Assembly (NCBI GenBank): GCA_029931535.1
Contig: JAQPZY010001660.1
Span: 1,389,001 to 1,453,000, forward strand
Direction: 5' to 3'
DNA length: 64,000 nucleotides
Source: Margaritifera margaritifera
Taxonomy: Eukaryota; Mollusca; Bivalvia; Unionida; Margaritiferidae
Shown here: piece by piece, positions 1 through 11,929 of the stretch
How positions within the stretch are numbered: the first letter of the stretch is position 1
How the letters are laid out: each line of letters starts with the position of its first letter
Position numbers and translations under genes: made by a program
The notes under the pieces: generated by a model
Told to the model about the DNA's origin: nothing
Databases searched by the model: none
The model's input: the letters and a program-made list of their open reading frames with translations, nothing else

Positions 1-520
1 TTTTGCTGAGAAAACAACAAAGCTTTATTGTGACGCTTCCGGAACAATAAATAGAGCACATTACAATTGGCGATCTTTCAAAGAGAGATCTTGCCTACAG
101 TGATTGTCTCCATGGGAAAGAGATCTATTTTACAAATCGAATGAACAGCAGAAATCGTAAGCTATCCATGTTATTGATGTGAATAGATTTCACTGTTGGA
201 TATAAAATATTTTCGATGAACTTAAAGGCAGTAAATTCTATTACATAAACAACAAGAATGAAACTATTGGTTTTTACAAACTAGAAATGCCCATGAATAA
301 AGTCAAAGAGAGAATGATTGCCAATAATGACAACGAGAAGTATTGATGTTAGATATCTAAAACACAATTTAAAACGTGACATCACTTTGAGTAACAATTA
401 CACAGTATATATAATCACCTACAATGCTATATTGCTAGGATTTAATAGTCAGAGATACATAGAAGTATCAACTAAATTTTATCAGTTTTGGACTTTTTAA
501 TCCAAAAAGCGTGCATTTAC
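1..520 (+). other. Unassigned flank of a Polinton-like relic
   Basis: This stretch precedes the capsid-like relic and runs off the window edge. The plus strand has short open pieces interrupted by stops, for example one around 210-300 reading ELKGSKFYYINNK and one at 318-500. I do not recognise the protein. It may be another decayed gene of the same virus-like element, or the 5' part of the capsid-like gene. Assignment to that element is inference from proximity alone. Confidence 0.25.
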
Positions 521-819
521 CTTGATCAAACCAATAACACAAAAACCTATTTTAATGGTAATGACACAGCCTCAACACAGTGCACTATTAATAGATTGAA
601 TATCAGCACAAACGATCTATCCCTTCACTAAAAAAAGAAAAACACGTCAAACTTGAAAAGCAAAAACTTCCTAAGCCTAATGGTTTCTGACAACCTTGTA
701 ATGATCAAGTAAAATGTAAGTACATTATTTGTTGCATTTGTGATGGGCTTTGGTGTGTTTATTGCTTACAGTTTTCTTTTTAAAAAAATTCGCCTACGTT
801 TCTTTACAAAGTGAAGGTA

Positions 820-2095
820 AGAACATTGGCACGGGTGTTTTGTAGCATATTAAAGGTTATGCTGTCGACGCACGGTAAATACATAACTCCGCACAATGAG
901 GAAAAAAGTCAAGGAACGAATGCCGCATTCCAATTATCACATACACACCGAGCAACATTAAACCCGAACAAATTTTGCAGATAGTAATTCCACAGCTGAA
1001 CCAAGATATATTGATTATACCAGGTAGCCCTAGCGTTGTTGAATAAAAAAATAAAATGATATGCTAGCAATGCAGTGGTAACCCCTTTGGTTAAAATGTT
1101 TGTGAAAGACGTCACCATATTACATGGAAACGATGATCTTTTCAGGTTAAATGACTACAACATTTTCATGACATACAAAAATGTATTTTTACCTGTTTTG
1201 GTTACGAAAAATAGAATTGAAGAAGGAGTTATGAATGATAAATAAATAAAGCGGGGAGCATTGGCATGTAATACACAAAATACTGGTATTGAAGTTATAT
1301 AGTTTGCGGTCCATGCAAAAAAAAAAAAAAAAAAAAAAAAACGTTTAGACTACCACTGGACTTCCAGATACTAACATATTATTGTCCAATGTATCGTATC
1401 CTTGCGCTCTCCTATAGCATTTCAAATTTAACATTGTAAAAGCATCCTAAGTGATAAAAAGTGGTAACCATGACTATGAACTTGTAAACATGTGTGTTCA
1501 TTACGATACGATTAATTTGGAATCAATTCTGCAATCAGTTAATTACAAATACAGAAAAGGAATTGCTTGCTTTTACGAGTACATTACTAAGGAGAGAATT
1601 GTCAACATAGCAGTCTATATAACCTTCGCAAATCTCACACTTGATTCTCCAAGGGTAAATTTAAAGGGTGTTTTGATAATGTGAAAAAAGTGGAGAAAGT
1701 AATCCTGAAACTATTTTCACCTCATCAACAGAAACATATACCATATTCTATAGAAGGTCTTCCAAACATGGTTTATTCAGATGGTTTACCATTGAGGCAA
1801 AAATCATAAAGTATTTCTTTAAGTATTTATGTGATAAAGAACAAAAGCACACCGAAATTAGTAACACAAGTGTTAACAATTTAAAACTGATAACCATTGC
1901 ATCTGGCTTGATTTGAGATATACACGTTGCATAGTAGTGGTCTCAAATTAGTTAATGTTTAACAAGATATTCATTTTCAAATCAACAGAAAGAAAATGTA
2001 AATGTTCACCAAATGTACATTTGTTTTGTTTCAGATGCACAGATAAGCATTCAAAACAAATAGCTCAAATCCATTATACTTACGTATGATATATT
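820..2095 (+). pseudogene. Capsid-like protein relic of a Polinton/adinto-like element
   Basis: Several plus-strand fragments in different frames line up in the order of one protein family I associate with Polinton-like elements, probably a major-capsid-like protein. Visible pieces are NIKPEQILQIVIP with a following IIPGSPSV (953-1040), a segment beginning FVKDVTILHGNDD (from about 1100), an open stretch at 1451-1684 containing YKYRKGIACFYEY and SPRVNLKGVLIM, IEGLPNMVYSDGLPL (to about 1797), IWLDLRYTR (about 1900-1930) and VNVHQMYICFVSDAQ (about 1998-2040). Stops, frameshifts and a 25-base A run at 1317-1341 break it many times, so it cannot be expressed. It converges on the pPolB relic at 2.86-4.5 kb, which supports a shared origin. 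The family resemblance is from memory. 'Capsid' is inference; membership of a virus-like element is somewhat firmer. Confidence 0.45.
1317..1341 (+). repeat. poly-A run (25 A)
   Basis: Twenty-five uninterrupted A residues lie inside the capsid-like relic. This may be the 3' tail of a small retroposed insertion or simple slippage; no target duplication is obvious. Confidence 0.9.
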
Positions 2096-2860
2096 TATAT
2101 AAGAAAACATTTATGGTGTGACTAATTGTGAAAAGGCTATGTTTGCACCGATAGAGACTGAATACAGAAACTTTTTTATTACATCTTTGTCATCTGTCCA
2201 CCGTTTCTGTTTAACAAAACTTTCAATAGAAAGTGGTTTCTCAAAGATGGCAACGCTCGTGATAGGTGCAGAGGTTAAATTTGGTTAGTGGTTAAAGTTA
2301 CCGTTTTATGTGTACCAAGAAATGAATACTTTGATTATGACTGATTACTGTGGAAATCTTGACGATGTTAAAAAGAAAGCAACTAACCTAACGCAATTGG
2401 TTTTAAGAAGCAGACATTTTAAAATAAAAGCATAGGTGATCTGTGCAAAAGTGCAACTCCGTTATCGAAGATTTCAGGACGAATGCACGCTTTTTGTTGT
2501 CTTCTACAGCAAGGACAAAAAAGCAGAGTAATCTCTGTTTGAAAAAAAACATGTTTTTTGGGAAAAATGAAAGTAGAAATTGCAAAGCATTGAAACATAG
2601 CAAACAACAACAACAACAACAACAACCATTTAATTAGACTTTCCAATACAATGTGCTATTCCTCCGGTACACATTGTGACTGGCATGCTTACGTTTTCGT
2701 ACGGAAATATGTCTACGTAGTCAACCAAACAACGCATGTCGTCATACACGGACAATGTTACTTAACGTTCAATAACTGTTCTTTTGGCAATTAATAGGTC
2801 GTTATGGCATTTGGAGAAAAAATATCATATTTTATTTTATTTTTATTTTTATTTTTGTTA
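2096..2860. other. Spacer between convergent virus-like relics, with simple repeats
   Basis: No recognisable gene. It contains an (AAC)n tract at about 2602-2627 and a TTTTA/TTTTTA-rich tract at about 2826-2858. The minus strand just below 2860 is where the downstream part of the polymerase would be expected, but no motif is legible there. Confidence 0.5.
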
Positions 2861-4500
2861 TTTTTCTGAGAGTTTTCATTTATCAACCAAGTACACTGTT
2901 GTTAAGAAGTTTGAAAAAGTGTTTTATAAAATAATTTTCTGATTTTCGTCTGAAATTTATAGTTAGTTCAATGTAAGATTTAAGTTAGAGTTTTTGTTCA
3001 AGCAATACAATTCTGTATATCTTGTTCGATTTTAAGCCAACAAGAATGTCATTTAAAGCTTTACGTTTCTGTAGTGAATGGCATATATAACTTTCTCTTT
3101 CAATGTAGATAATACTTTATTTACTGTTGGTTTGTACCCTTGTAATCCCCAATTATCTTCTTCTGAAAGGAAGATCAAATCATTTTCATCCGAAATTAAT
3201 TTCTCCGCAGCTAACGGGCAGTCCTTGAAATAGTCATGTAGTGCACGAGTATCGAGGTCGTCTGGTATCTCAAACAAATTTTCTTTCATGCGTCTAATTT
3301 GTTCATCAGTTGCCCATCTCATGTTTTACCGGCATTTACTGGATCATGGCTCACTGACAAAGATTTGTTACGTTTAGGGTCATAATGAATGACACTGACC
3401 TTGAACTGTCGTACTCACCATCATTTTATTTACCTTACCATCTTTATCCAATTCATATTAATGTTTTGCTTCAGCGTATCTATGTATGTGACATTATGCT
3501 AATTCCACCTCGTTTTTTTTGCACTCAACCATCAGGAAGATAGCATAGTCTGTTACAAATTCCAGATCTACACCTAATATCTTGAAACTTGCATCATGTA
3601 ATACTCCATGTCCAGTATAATACTGAGCAGGATCTAGTTTTATTATTTTTACTGACATTCTTAACGTCTCAAAATGTTAGATATCACCAGTGTATCTTTC
3701 TTTATGTAATAGTCATGTAGAACTCCAAGTGTTTTCAGGCTAAAATGTTCCATGACATCTTTAAAGTATTGGTATTAGTCATTTGATACGTTTAAATCGG
3801 CAAAGAGTGAAACTTTTTGAGGGGTAGTATAGATGTTGAACCTTTCAAAGCTATCGATAGTTTCATTGTACCGCCAGTATACGTCGCATTCTGCATAGTG
3901 TCTATAAAATGTTTAGGTGTCTCTGTAAATGTTTCAGAACTTAAATTTTAGCTAGTTGTTCCCATGAGTGTCTTATGAATCTAAAACTGTCGACAAACCG
4001 GGTTGTCCTTTAAACTGTTATTTCTTTTCCTTCTTTCATGAACCTTTCAATTATGAAATTTTTGCTGAATCAAATATAGTATTTACCTCTTCATCTGGAT
4101 CATTTGTATCCAATGTCCTTATGAATAGATGAATGTTGTAACAGGAGAATTTATAAACAAACAAATGCTATGTAGTTTTATTGCTGAAATTCCAATTGCA
4201 TTCGTCAAGTCTTGGACTTCTATACTTGCCTGTTAGGATATCACGATTATGTACATTTTGTGCTTTTTTTACTTTGTCATCGCTAACTTTATCTTAAATT
4301 ATTTTCTTCTCACAGATTTAACATATATCTGGTGAAATAAAATGTTTTTCATCTTTTTTGAACACTATGGGTTTGGCATTTTTTGGTTTTAATTCCTCAT
4401 ACACTAGTTTGCAACTGTGCTTAATGAACAGTAAAATACTTCGATACAATTTGTAAGAAATTTGTTTATATCTTTTGTGGATTAATTTAAAGTACAAAGA
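2860..4500 (-). pseudogene. Protein-primed DNA polymerase B relic (Polinton-like), copy 1
   Basis: Reading the minus strand from about 4500 down gives, in family order but in shifting frames: FKKDEKHF and a Cys-containing piece; TGKYRSPRLDECN (about 4197-4235), matching the Cys/His 'TGKYRG...CN' signature of Polinton pPolB; IHLFIRTLDT (about 4120-4150); YYIKKDTLVISN (about 3685-3720); KLDPAQYYTG (about 3610-3640); an intact 89-codon stretch at 3053-3322 with DYFKDCPLAAEKL and ending IHYRNVKL; then SNKIYRIV; and FFKLLNNSV (about 2880-2910), the palm 'FFKLMNNS' signature. The enzyme family replicates linear element DNA from a protein primer. At least ten stops or frameshifts make it dead. The N-terminal third and the catalytic YTDTDS motif were not found. 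The family call is confident; the exact element type (Polinton, Maverick, adintovirus) is not resolvable. Confidence 0.8.
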
Positions 4501-4559
4501 AACCATGATGAAATGTTTTTGGCTGTGTAATAGCTCTGGATAATATATTGAATTGTGTG

Positions 4560-4725
4560 AGTAGGGGCCGTGCTCTGCGTTGCCTTTGGCGATGTGTACC
4601 CTTGGCATTGCACTTGTGCTGCAAGTCGCTTCTGTCACGATTCTACATCTGACTTGGGCACAGCTGTGCCTTTGTGTGTCAGTTTCCCATCTTGCACGTT
4701 GAGTCGGGCACGATATTACTTTCAC
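4560..4725. other. GC-richer island
   Basis: A roughly 165-bp stretch markedly richer in G and C than its surroundings. Minus-strand frames remain open across it, but I recognise no product. It may be a small inserted element. No inverted ends were seen. Confidence 0.3.
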
Positions 4726-7700
4726 AATGACAATAACATACGGACCTTTTTAATGGCGTTGATAGTGCATTCTTAAGAATGATATCTATCGAGCTATCTA
4801 CATAATCACACAGTCTTTTGTGTTCAGATAATGTTGCTTGTTAAAGTAACAATTCAAGGATTTCTTACAGATATATTTCAGCTGGTCATGTTTGTTTATT
4901 TGTGATAAAAACACAGTGATAACTTCTATCTTAATAGCTATTAACACCACCATTTTAAAATATGATAAACATATCAACATGTCTTTGGCTTTCTATTTAA
5001 GTTATTCTAACCAGTTTGATATAGTTTCTCTTGATACAGCTGTCTCCCACTTCCAATAGTTCATACATATTTAAGGATATATCAATATCATTTTCAAATT
5101 CTTAAATATACTCACTTTTTACGATACATCGTTTAAACCAATGACTGTGCGTATCTAAGTTGTATTTTGGTGGTCTATCTACGTGATCACCTGGCCTAGG
5201 TACATAGATTACACAATATAAAAGAAACACTACACTTCTTTCTTTTTCACATTAAAGCAAGTTTTTTAAAAATCCATTTATGCGAATCTTTTCATAAGTT
5301 TCTTCGAAGCGTTTAATATTTATATATGTGCAATGTTAAATATTCTATCCTGTCAGACAGCCATCTTCTACATTCACTTATATCCTGTTCAAATTTGGTA
5401 TTAAAACGTGAAATAAACATTAACTGACATAATCACTTTCACATCTGTTCAGAATATCTAGTAACTTGTTCTGTATTAACAATTTCTATACTCTACTTTC
5501 TTGAGTGGTTCGTTTCTTAAGTCTAATCGTTAAGTAATATTGAGCTTTCACAAAATATTTCGAATGATGATCTGCTCAAATATGGTTCAATGTCATTGAA
5601 AAATCATATAAATTGTGATTGTCACCGCTGTAAAATATATACTGATTGACATTTCTGTTAATTTGTCTTAAATGAATCTATAATTTTGCTTGTGATAATT
5701 CTATTTAAAGTTTGTTTATTTATACGTCTTAGTTCGTTTTATAGTTGTACAATGTATTAAAGAGGGTGGTATTTTGTTTCTCATTTGTTTTGTTCTAGAG
5801 TATAGAGGACTTCATTTCGATCTATTTAAGTAGAAATATTTCAATATTTAATTATTGTATACTTTATTTACTACAAATATTTCAATATATATTTAACTAC
5901 TTTGTATTTTTTTTTAACTTAAAACATTTCAAAATATGCTTAACTGTTTTGCATGTGTATTTAAATAATTAACCTTCGACTTTTACGATAACTTTCTGTC
6001 TATAAATTCTGCCTCTGAAGAGAGTTATATCGTAAATGTACCCCTTGCAACCCACAGAGAGAGGTTACTTGCTAACATAATATTTTTATCTATACATTTG
6101 GATCGGATTTTGTGCACTTTACATTTTTTGAATTTTCTTATTGTCTATTTATGTTGCCTTCGTGTCACGTGGCTCTTTGTGGATTAGTTCCAAATTAGAC
6201 CGACCCTCCCTGGTGAGTTTCTAACTTCTTAGGTTGCTTCTTTTGCAGTAACATGGTAATTTTGGCTTACGTGTATCAGCCTATCTCATTTGTATTTATT
6301 TATTCATTTATTTCACCATTGTGATACGCGACTCTCATACATGAGCCCCAGACAAGTCTAGCTCCTCAATAGAGTCTTTCTGACTTCCTATTTAGCTTCG
6401 CGTTCACGCAGGAAATCTGTTTTGTTGTTTATGCCCAAATTTTAAACCTTGTCCTAATTGCGGAGTGTATTTGATCTGCTTTTATTTGGTAGTGATCTTC
6501 TGTAGACAACGCGGTGGTTCTCAATTATATAGAAAATATTGTCCCCTCAGTCAATAACCGAACTTTAAATTTGTTGTTCTCTTTACAAACACTGTAAACT
6601 TACCTGTATAGCAGCATACTAAGGCATTCCAATACGATGATAGTAATTAAGGTCATGCACACATTCTTTTAAATCAAAACCACAATTGTAGCTTTTATTT
6701 TAGTAAAATTTCAAATCAGTTGTCGCACTGACCCAGTTGCTGGTGTGCAGTATATTTTGAACTAGTAGAGAAAGATTTGCACATAATGTAAAATCGTATT
6801 TGTATCTGTAACTTCCAAGGTTACATCTGAATCTTGAGGCAGACCCAACTGAATAAAATAATGCTAACTGGTGTAGACTGTTGTGAAAAATATTGATTTT
6901 CGATGCAGCCCGAACCAACAAATCTTTAACTCGTAAATTATCATGAGTGCAATTATTTTGCCGGGCTCATGATATTATAGTCTAGCGAAAAGCGAAAACC
7001 TAATGGGTCTAATTACCCTCAGAAACAATAACACTGGATGTGATATCAAATATAAAATATACAGTACAGGAATTCGATGTATTTATTTATGTAAATTTAT
7101 CAACTCTGGACACTTCCTGATGACTTGGGCGTCAAACAATAACGGCTAAAAGTTCAGTGTAGATTAAAGTAGTATTTCGGTTACTCGTGGTAATTCTAAA
7201 ATCTTTATGTCATTTCTCACCAAAATGTCCAAGTTTTCTGCTTTGATACGACAAGCTTTTTAGCATAAGAACTGAACTCAAATTCCCTGACCGAAGGTGT
7301 CTTAAGCTTTTCGAATAGATAACACTCTAGTGATGGAACCTCACGCCCACCTGTAGAGACGTAGGTGACAAATGTGCTAGCACCCTATTATACACTCTGG
7401 ACTTTATTACATTGTTCCGTGTAAACTGTTGGCGGTGAATTGAAACTTTTCCACATAAAGTAATTCTCGTGAGTAATTTAATTAGATTACCAAATTTAGG
7501 TCTAGATTTTGAAGGTACACGTCTTTCATGAAATATTTGAGATCATTTTTACGTTTAAAAAGACAACATATTAAGACGCAGTGGAAACACATGATTATTA
7601 GCTTGATTACAGTATACGTACACACAGACCATAATAGCTATATTGTACGGGGCACTAATATTGATCATTTTATGTCCGTGATTATTTCTCTTTCCTTTGG

Positions 7701-8230
7701 ATACATGACCATTTAGGCACCATATACACTGGGATAAGTGCAAAAAATCAATCCGCAAGAATGTGATCACTTACAAAGTATCATATGGTATTTTCATTTT
7801 CAATGTCTTGCTCTCCTCATTTGGGAGATAAATGAGTTTTGGTGATCTCCTTAAAAGTTCGACTTCATTAGGTTTCTACCAAAGATAGGCTCTAGATCGC
7901 ACGCCAAGTCACGATCGTACATCAATTGTAATTTCACATCGAGTTTAATTGTACATGGGCAACTATTTTCTCCTAGACCTTTGTTGAGTCCACGTAGAAC
8001 GTTTTATTTTAAATTTTCTTCGCTCAATAAACAGTTTGTCAAGTTTTTCTGTATGAATTTTCTTTGCTTACATTATTTTAGAACGATAAATCTTAAAAAG
8101 AGACAGTTCAACATGTATGGCATCTTTGTCATCCTCAACTTTCACTCTAAATTAAGGACTATGGTATATTCTCTGGCACCATCCCATATTAATTTGGTCA
8201 TGTCATCCTAAGAAAACTAATTTTGTTTCT
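4726..8230. other. No recognisable gene
   Basis: AT-rich sequence with frequent stops in all frames. The minus strand around 4990-5350 reads as a few longer open pieces, for example PGDHVDRPPKYNLDTHSHW at about 5140-5195. It could be further decayed sequence of the neighbouring virus-like element, but no family was recognised. The rest shows nothing I can support. Confidence 0.5.
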
Positions 8231-8393
8231 CTTTAAATAATGAAAGGGTACTTGTTTAGGGAATACTTTTGCCTTTATGATTTGAAAAATCAAACTCCAA
8301 AGCAACACACACACACACACAAACGCGACATCGACTACAAAAATTTAAATTCCGATCACATGTGCACTAGTTCAATCGAGTGCGTCTATAACA

Positions 8394-8405
8394 TACTACT
8401 ACTAT

Positions 8406-8446
<41 letters not shown>

Positions 8447-8469
8447 ATAATAATAATAATAATAATAAT
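8394..8469. repeat. (CTA)n-(TAA)n compound microsatellite
   Basis: Tandem CTA/ACT units run directly into TAA units. A shorter (CA)n tract lies just upstream at about 8304-8320. Confidence 0.95.
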
Positions 8470-8499
8470 CACAGACGTACCTGGAACATGAAGATTGAA

Positions 8500-11000
8500 A
8501 CGATATCTCTGTTTTTATTTCGTTGCCAACTTTCATGAGATTTTTTCTTATTTCGCATACGCCGTTTCCGATTCTAGACCGGTCGAGAAAATCGGCTTGG
8601 CACATTTGTGTGCTAAAGGTCATTGATTCAGGTTGGAAACTTAAGTCTTAGCTTTTCTTCTTCTTCTTCTGACTGACGCCCACTTTTTCATTATTGCTCG
8701 AGAGAGGTGTATCGCGAATCAATAGAAGTTACGTATGCATCTGAGACACAGGTGCAGTTCTTAATCCTGTGATTTTTATCACGTGATCTTTTTAACGATG
8801 CAGCTGTTCGTGTAGTTAAAATGTATTTTAGTGCAGGCACTCATCAACTGAGTGAGTGCTCTTTCCTTAGTCTTGACCGATTTAACGAACAAAAGACGTT
8901 TTCGCAAAATGTCTCGAATAGAAAAAACTAATATAGCAACCTTCGAATGGAAAAACCACCTTTTCAAATTTTCAACACTAAATCAAGTAGTAAACACACG
9001 CCAAATTTGCGCAGTATAATTTGTTTATACCAACGCACTCGTGTATCGATACGATAACACTAAAATAAAACAAATTAGAATGCCTGTTTGATAAATTACA
9101 GGACACAAGAATTAAGCTTGAACAGATTCTTTGTTTTTCTAAAGAAGATAGAGCAGAAAGATATGGAATCGATAGATGATGATCTCGAACAAATGGAGGA
9201 GAACATGTCATTTACATATAAGAGTCATCCCCAAACCAAACCCAACTGTACAAAGCGAAAACAAAACTACAGAGCCTTTTGTTCTGGCGACGGATAAAGT
9301 ATACCTTCGGCACAGAGACACAGAATTCCGTTCCAACGTCAAAGACTCTACAGATCAAACAAACTGTAAAACCTGGCAACAGTTAGATTCCTTAAATATT
9401 GTAGATTTTGTTTATATTAAACAAGTTTGACACAAAAACATAGTAAATGTCATTTTTCACGAATAATTAAGCACCGTTTAAGCAATTTCATAAGTCATGT
9501 TGCTGCAGAAATAATAGGTGATAGATAAGGACACCGTCTAAAATTCTCTCGATGAGTTTTATTGTGCACGTATTATTGCCGGATAAAATAGAGGCGTTGG
9601 TTTAATACATTTAGACAAATGTTTTTCTGTGCCTCTTTGTTCATGTGACCTTTTCAACAATATATGCAACGTTTCATGTTCTGTCGAAAGTCCGAAATGT
9701 ATTGTATTTCTTTCTACATTTTACATATGTAAGAATTTATTTCATTCACAGATGTAATTGTGTATGATGATACTATGATACCAACTGAGAAAACTGCAAA
9801 ATGTCCAAATTTGTTTAGCTCATGTGCGTTGTTTTATGCAACTTATCTAGTAAAGTCATTCAATACACGCAGATTGGAAGACGTGCGAAAGGTAATTGTA
9901 ACTTTTTTCTCAGGTTTTTGTGGCTATTGGCATATCAATCATATACGTCTTCATTTTGTTTACTTAACTATACATTTTGAAATATATATGTAACAAAAAT
10001 TCATGAGTGTAATCTTTTAAATTTTAAGTTTGACTTCATCATAAATTTCAGCAAAAGCCCATCTGCTCTCCCTGGTATGTCACTCTTTGGGGCAGTCGTC
10101 TCTGGGGTTCTGGGTGCACCTGACAGGATGAATGGATAGTACTGATCGCTTTTTGTTACTGTGAATTCGAGAATTTTAGGGGGGAGGGATGTCGCCATTG
10201 TTATCGTACGTTAAATCAGCCTGGATAACGTTGTAAATCACTTCAATTGCACGGTTAGAACCCTCTGGAACCTCTAGGTCGAATCGAAAGGAAAAGAGCT
10301 CCGGAAGTAATTCAACATGTAGGCATAGTGAAATTGACTCCATTGATTTAAGGGCACCGAGGTTTTACATGCCCTGTAATCAGAAGTAATGTCAACTCAT
10401 ATCGATTTTATGTCATACTCCTTTGACTCAAACCATTCAGCTCTTTTTTCTGACTCATTGTCAAGTTCAAATACCGAGTATGAACTCAAGCTTTTGAGGT
10501 CAGACTGACCTGTCTCAAATCTCAACTCAACAACAGAATATAATAGGGTGGTCTCCTATCATCTCGATTTAAGTGAGAAACTGCCATCAGCCGGCATGCT
10601 GACTCAAAAAACACGTCAACTGCGTTCATAATTAACTCTAAATATCTTCATATCACCCAAAGAATCGTACTGAAGGTCAAAAAAAAGGACAAAATTGCTT
10701 AAAATCTACATGATGTTCGGCTGACGATCACCTATCATTTTTCTATAGTTAAACGGTAACTTGACTCCCGTACTGACTGGGCCTTTACAATGCTTCAGAT
10801 ATATTGGCCCGCAATTAAGTTTGAGAAAAAAATACATCAGGAGTTGTAATAAGGTATATTACGAAAATCTTGGATTTGTAGATAATCTAGTAAATTTGCA
10901 AACTCCCCGGTGGGTGAATTCGTTGACAAGGCAACCATGCCGTTTCCTAACAGGTCTTATGATATAGAAAGGAGAGGCTACTTCGGTGAACACAACAACA
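8500..11000. other. No recognisable gene; short (AAC)n tract
   Basis: Small open frames occur, for example 9088-9297 and 9760-9993, but none resembles a protein I know and composition does not stand out. An (AAC)n tract lies at about 10990-11012. Confidence 0.5.
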
Positions 11001-11259
11001 ACAACAACAACAAAAAATTAAACATAGGTTGTACAAATCGAGTTGATATTTAATATCATTACTTTTTTCTCATCAATAAGTTACAACCTGTATATAGTTA
11101 TCTCTGTCTGTTTGTATCTGTTTATACATGCAATATGGCTAATATTCTTATAAACCTTGTGTCTTATATCAGCATATTATGTCTTTAGAAATTATGAAAA
11201 AGTGCACGCATGTTATTGTTTATTTTGTATATTTTTCTTCATATGTCAAATATACTGAC

Positions 11260-11511
11260 CTGAGTGGTATAAAGTTAATTGATCTGAATTCAATTACAAC
11301 ACGATTCCTGAGTGGTATAAAGTTAATTGATTTGAATTCAATTACAAGACGATTCCTGAGTGATATAAAGGTAATTGATTTGAATTCAATTACAAGACGA
11401 TTCCTGAGTGGTATAAAGCTAATTGATTTGAATTCAAATGCAACACGATTCCTGAGTGCTATAGAGCTAATTGATCTGAATTCAATTACAACACGATTTC
11501 TGAGTGTTCTG
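11260..11511 (+). repeat. 48-bp minisatellite, five full units, open in one frame
   Basis: Units start at 11260, 11308, 11356, 11404 and 11452, with a partial sixth at 11500. Each begins CTGAGTG and contains GAATTCAA, part of a 10-bp palindrome TTGAATTCAA in units 2-4. Because 48 is a multiple of three, one plus-strand frame (within 11179-11586, 135 codons) stays open and encodes a 16-residue repeat of the type SGIKLIDLNSITTRFL. Changes between units are both silent and amino-acid changing, with no clear sign of purifying selection. This is more likely a non-coding minisatellite than a gene. Confidence 0.9.
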
Positions 11512-11822
11512 AAAGCAAATAAGATTTTAACAAATATTTTCCCACTTTTTTCGTTAGAAATAATGGTTGACTTCCACCCTGGATGATAAAAGTTGGAGAA
11601 AATGTTTCCAAAAAATTTCTAATAATGTCTATTCATAAAATAGGGTGGAAAATTTCGTGATATAACAATTGCACTAACCCATTTATACAACGGCATAAAA
11701 AGCTAGCCGTTTATGGGATGGTAATAATACTAACAATAATAATGATTAGAAGAAGAGAACTTTGATTAGTGCAGGTTGAATTCAGATTAAAACAAATATC
11801 AGCTGCAAATTATTTATTCACG

Positions 11823-11924
11823 CATACATACATACATACATACATACATACATACATACATACATACATACATACATACATACATACATACATACATACA
11901 CACATACACACATACATACATACA
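11823..11924. repeat. (CATA)n microsatellite
   Basis: About 100 bp of tandem CATA units with a few CACA variants. The Tyr-Ile-His and Met-Tyr-Val-Cys frames on the two strands here are repeat artefacts. Confidence 0.97.
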
Positions 11925-11929
11925 GGACT

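Noticed and set aside
4318..4725. 135-codon minus-strand frame as an intact host gene
   Set aside because: Its C-terminal part is pPolB relic sequence and its N-terminal part comes from an unrelated GC-rich island.
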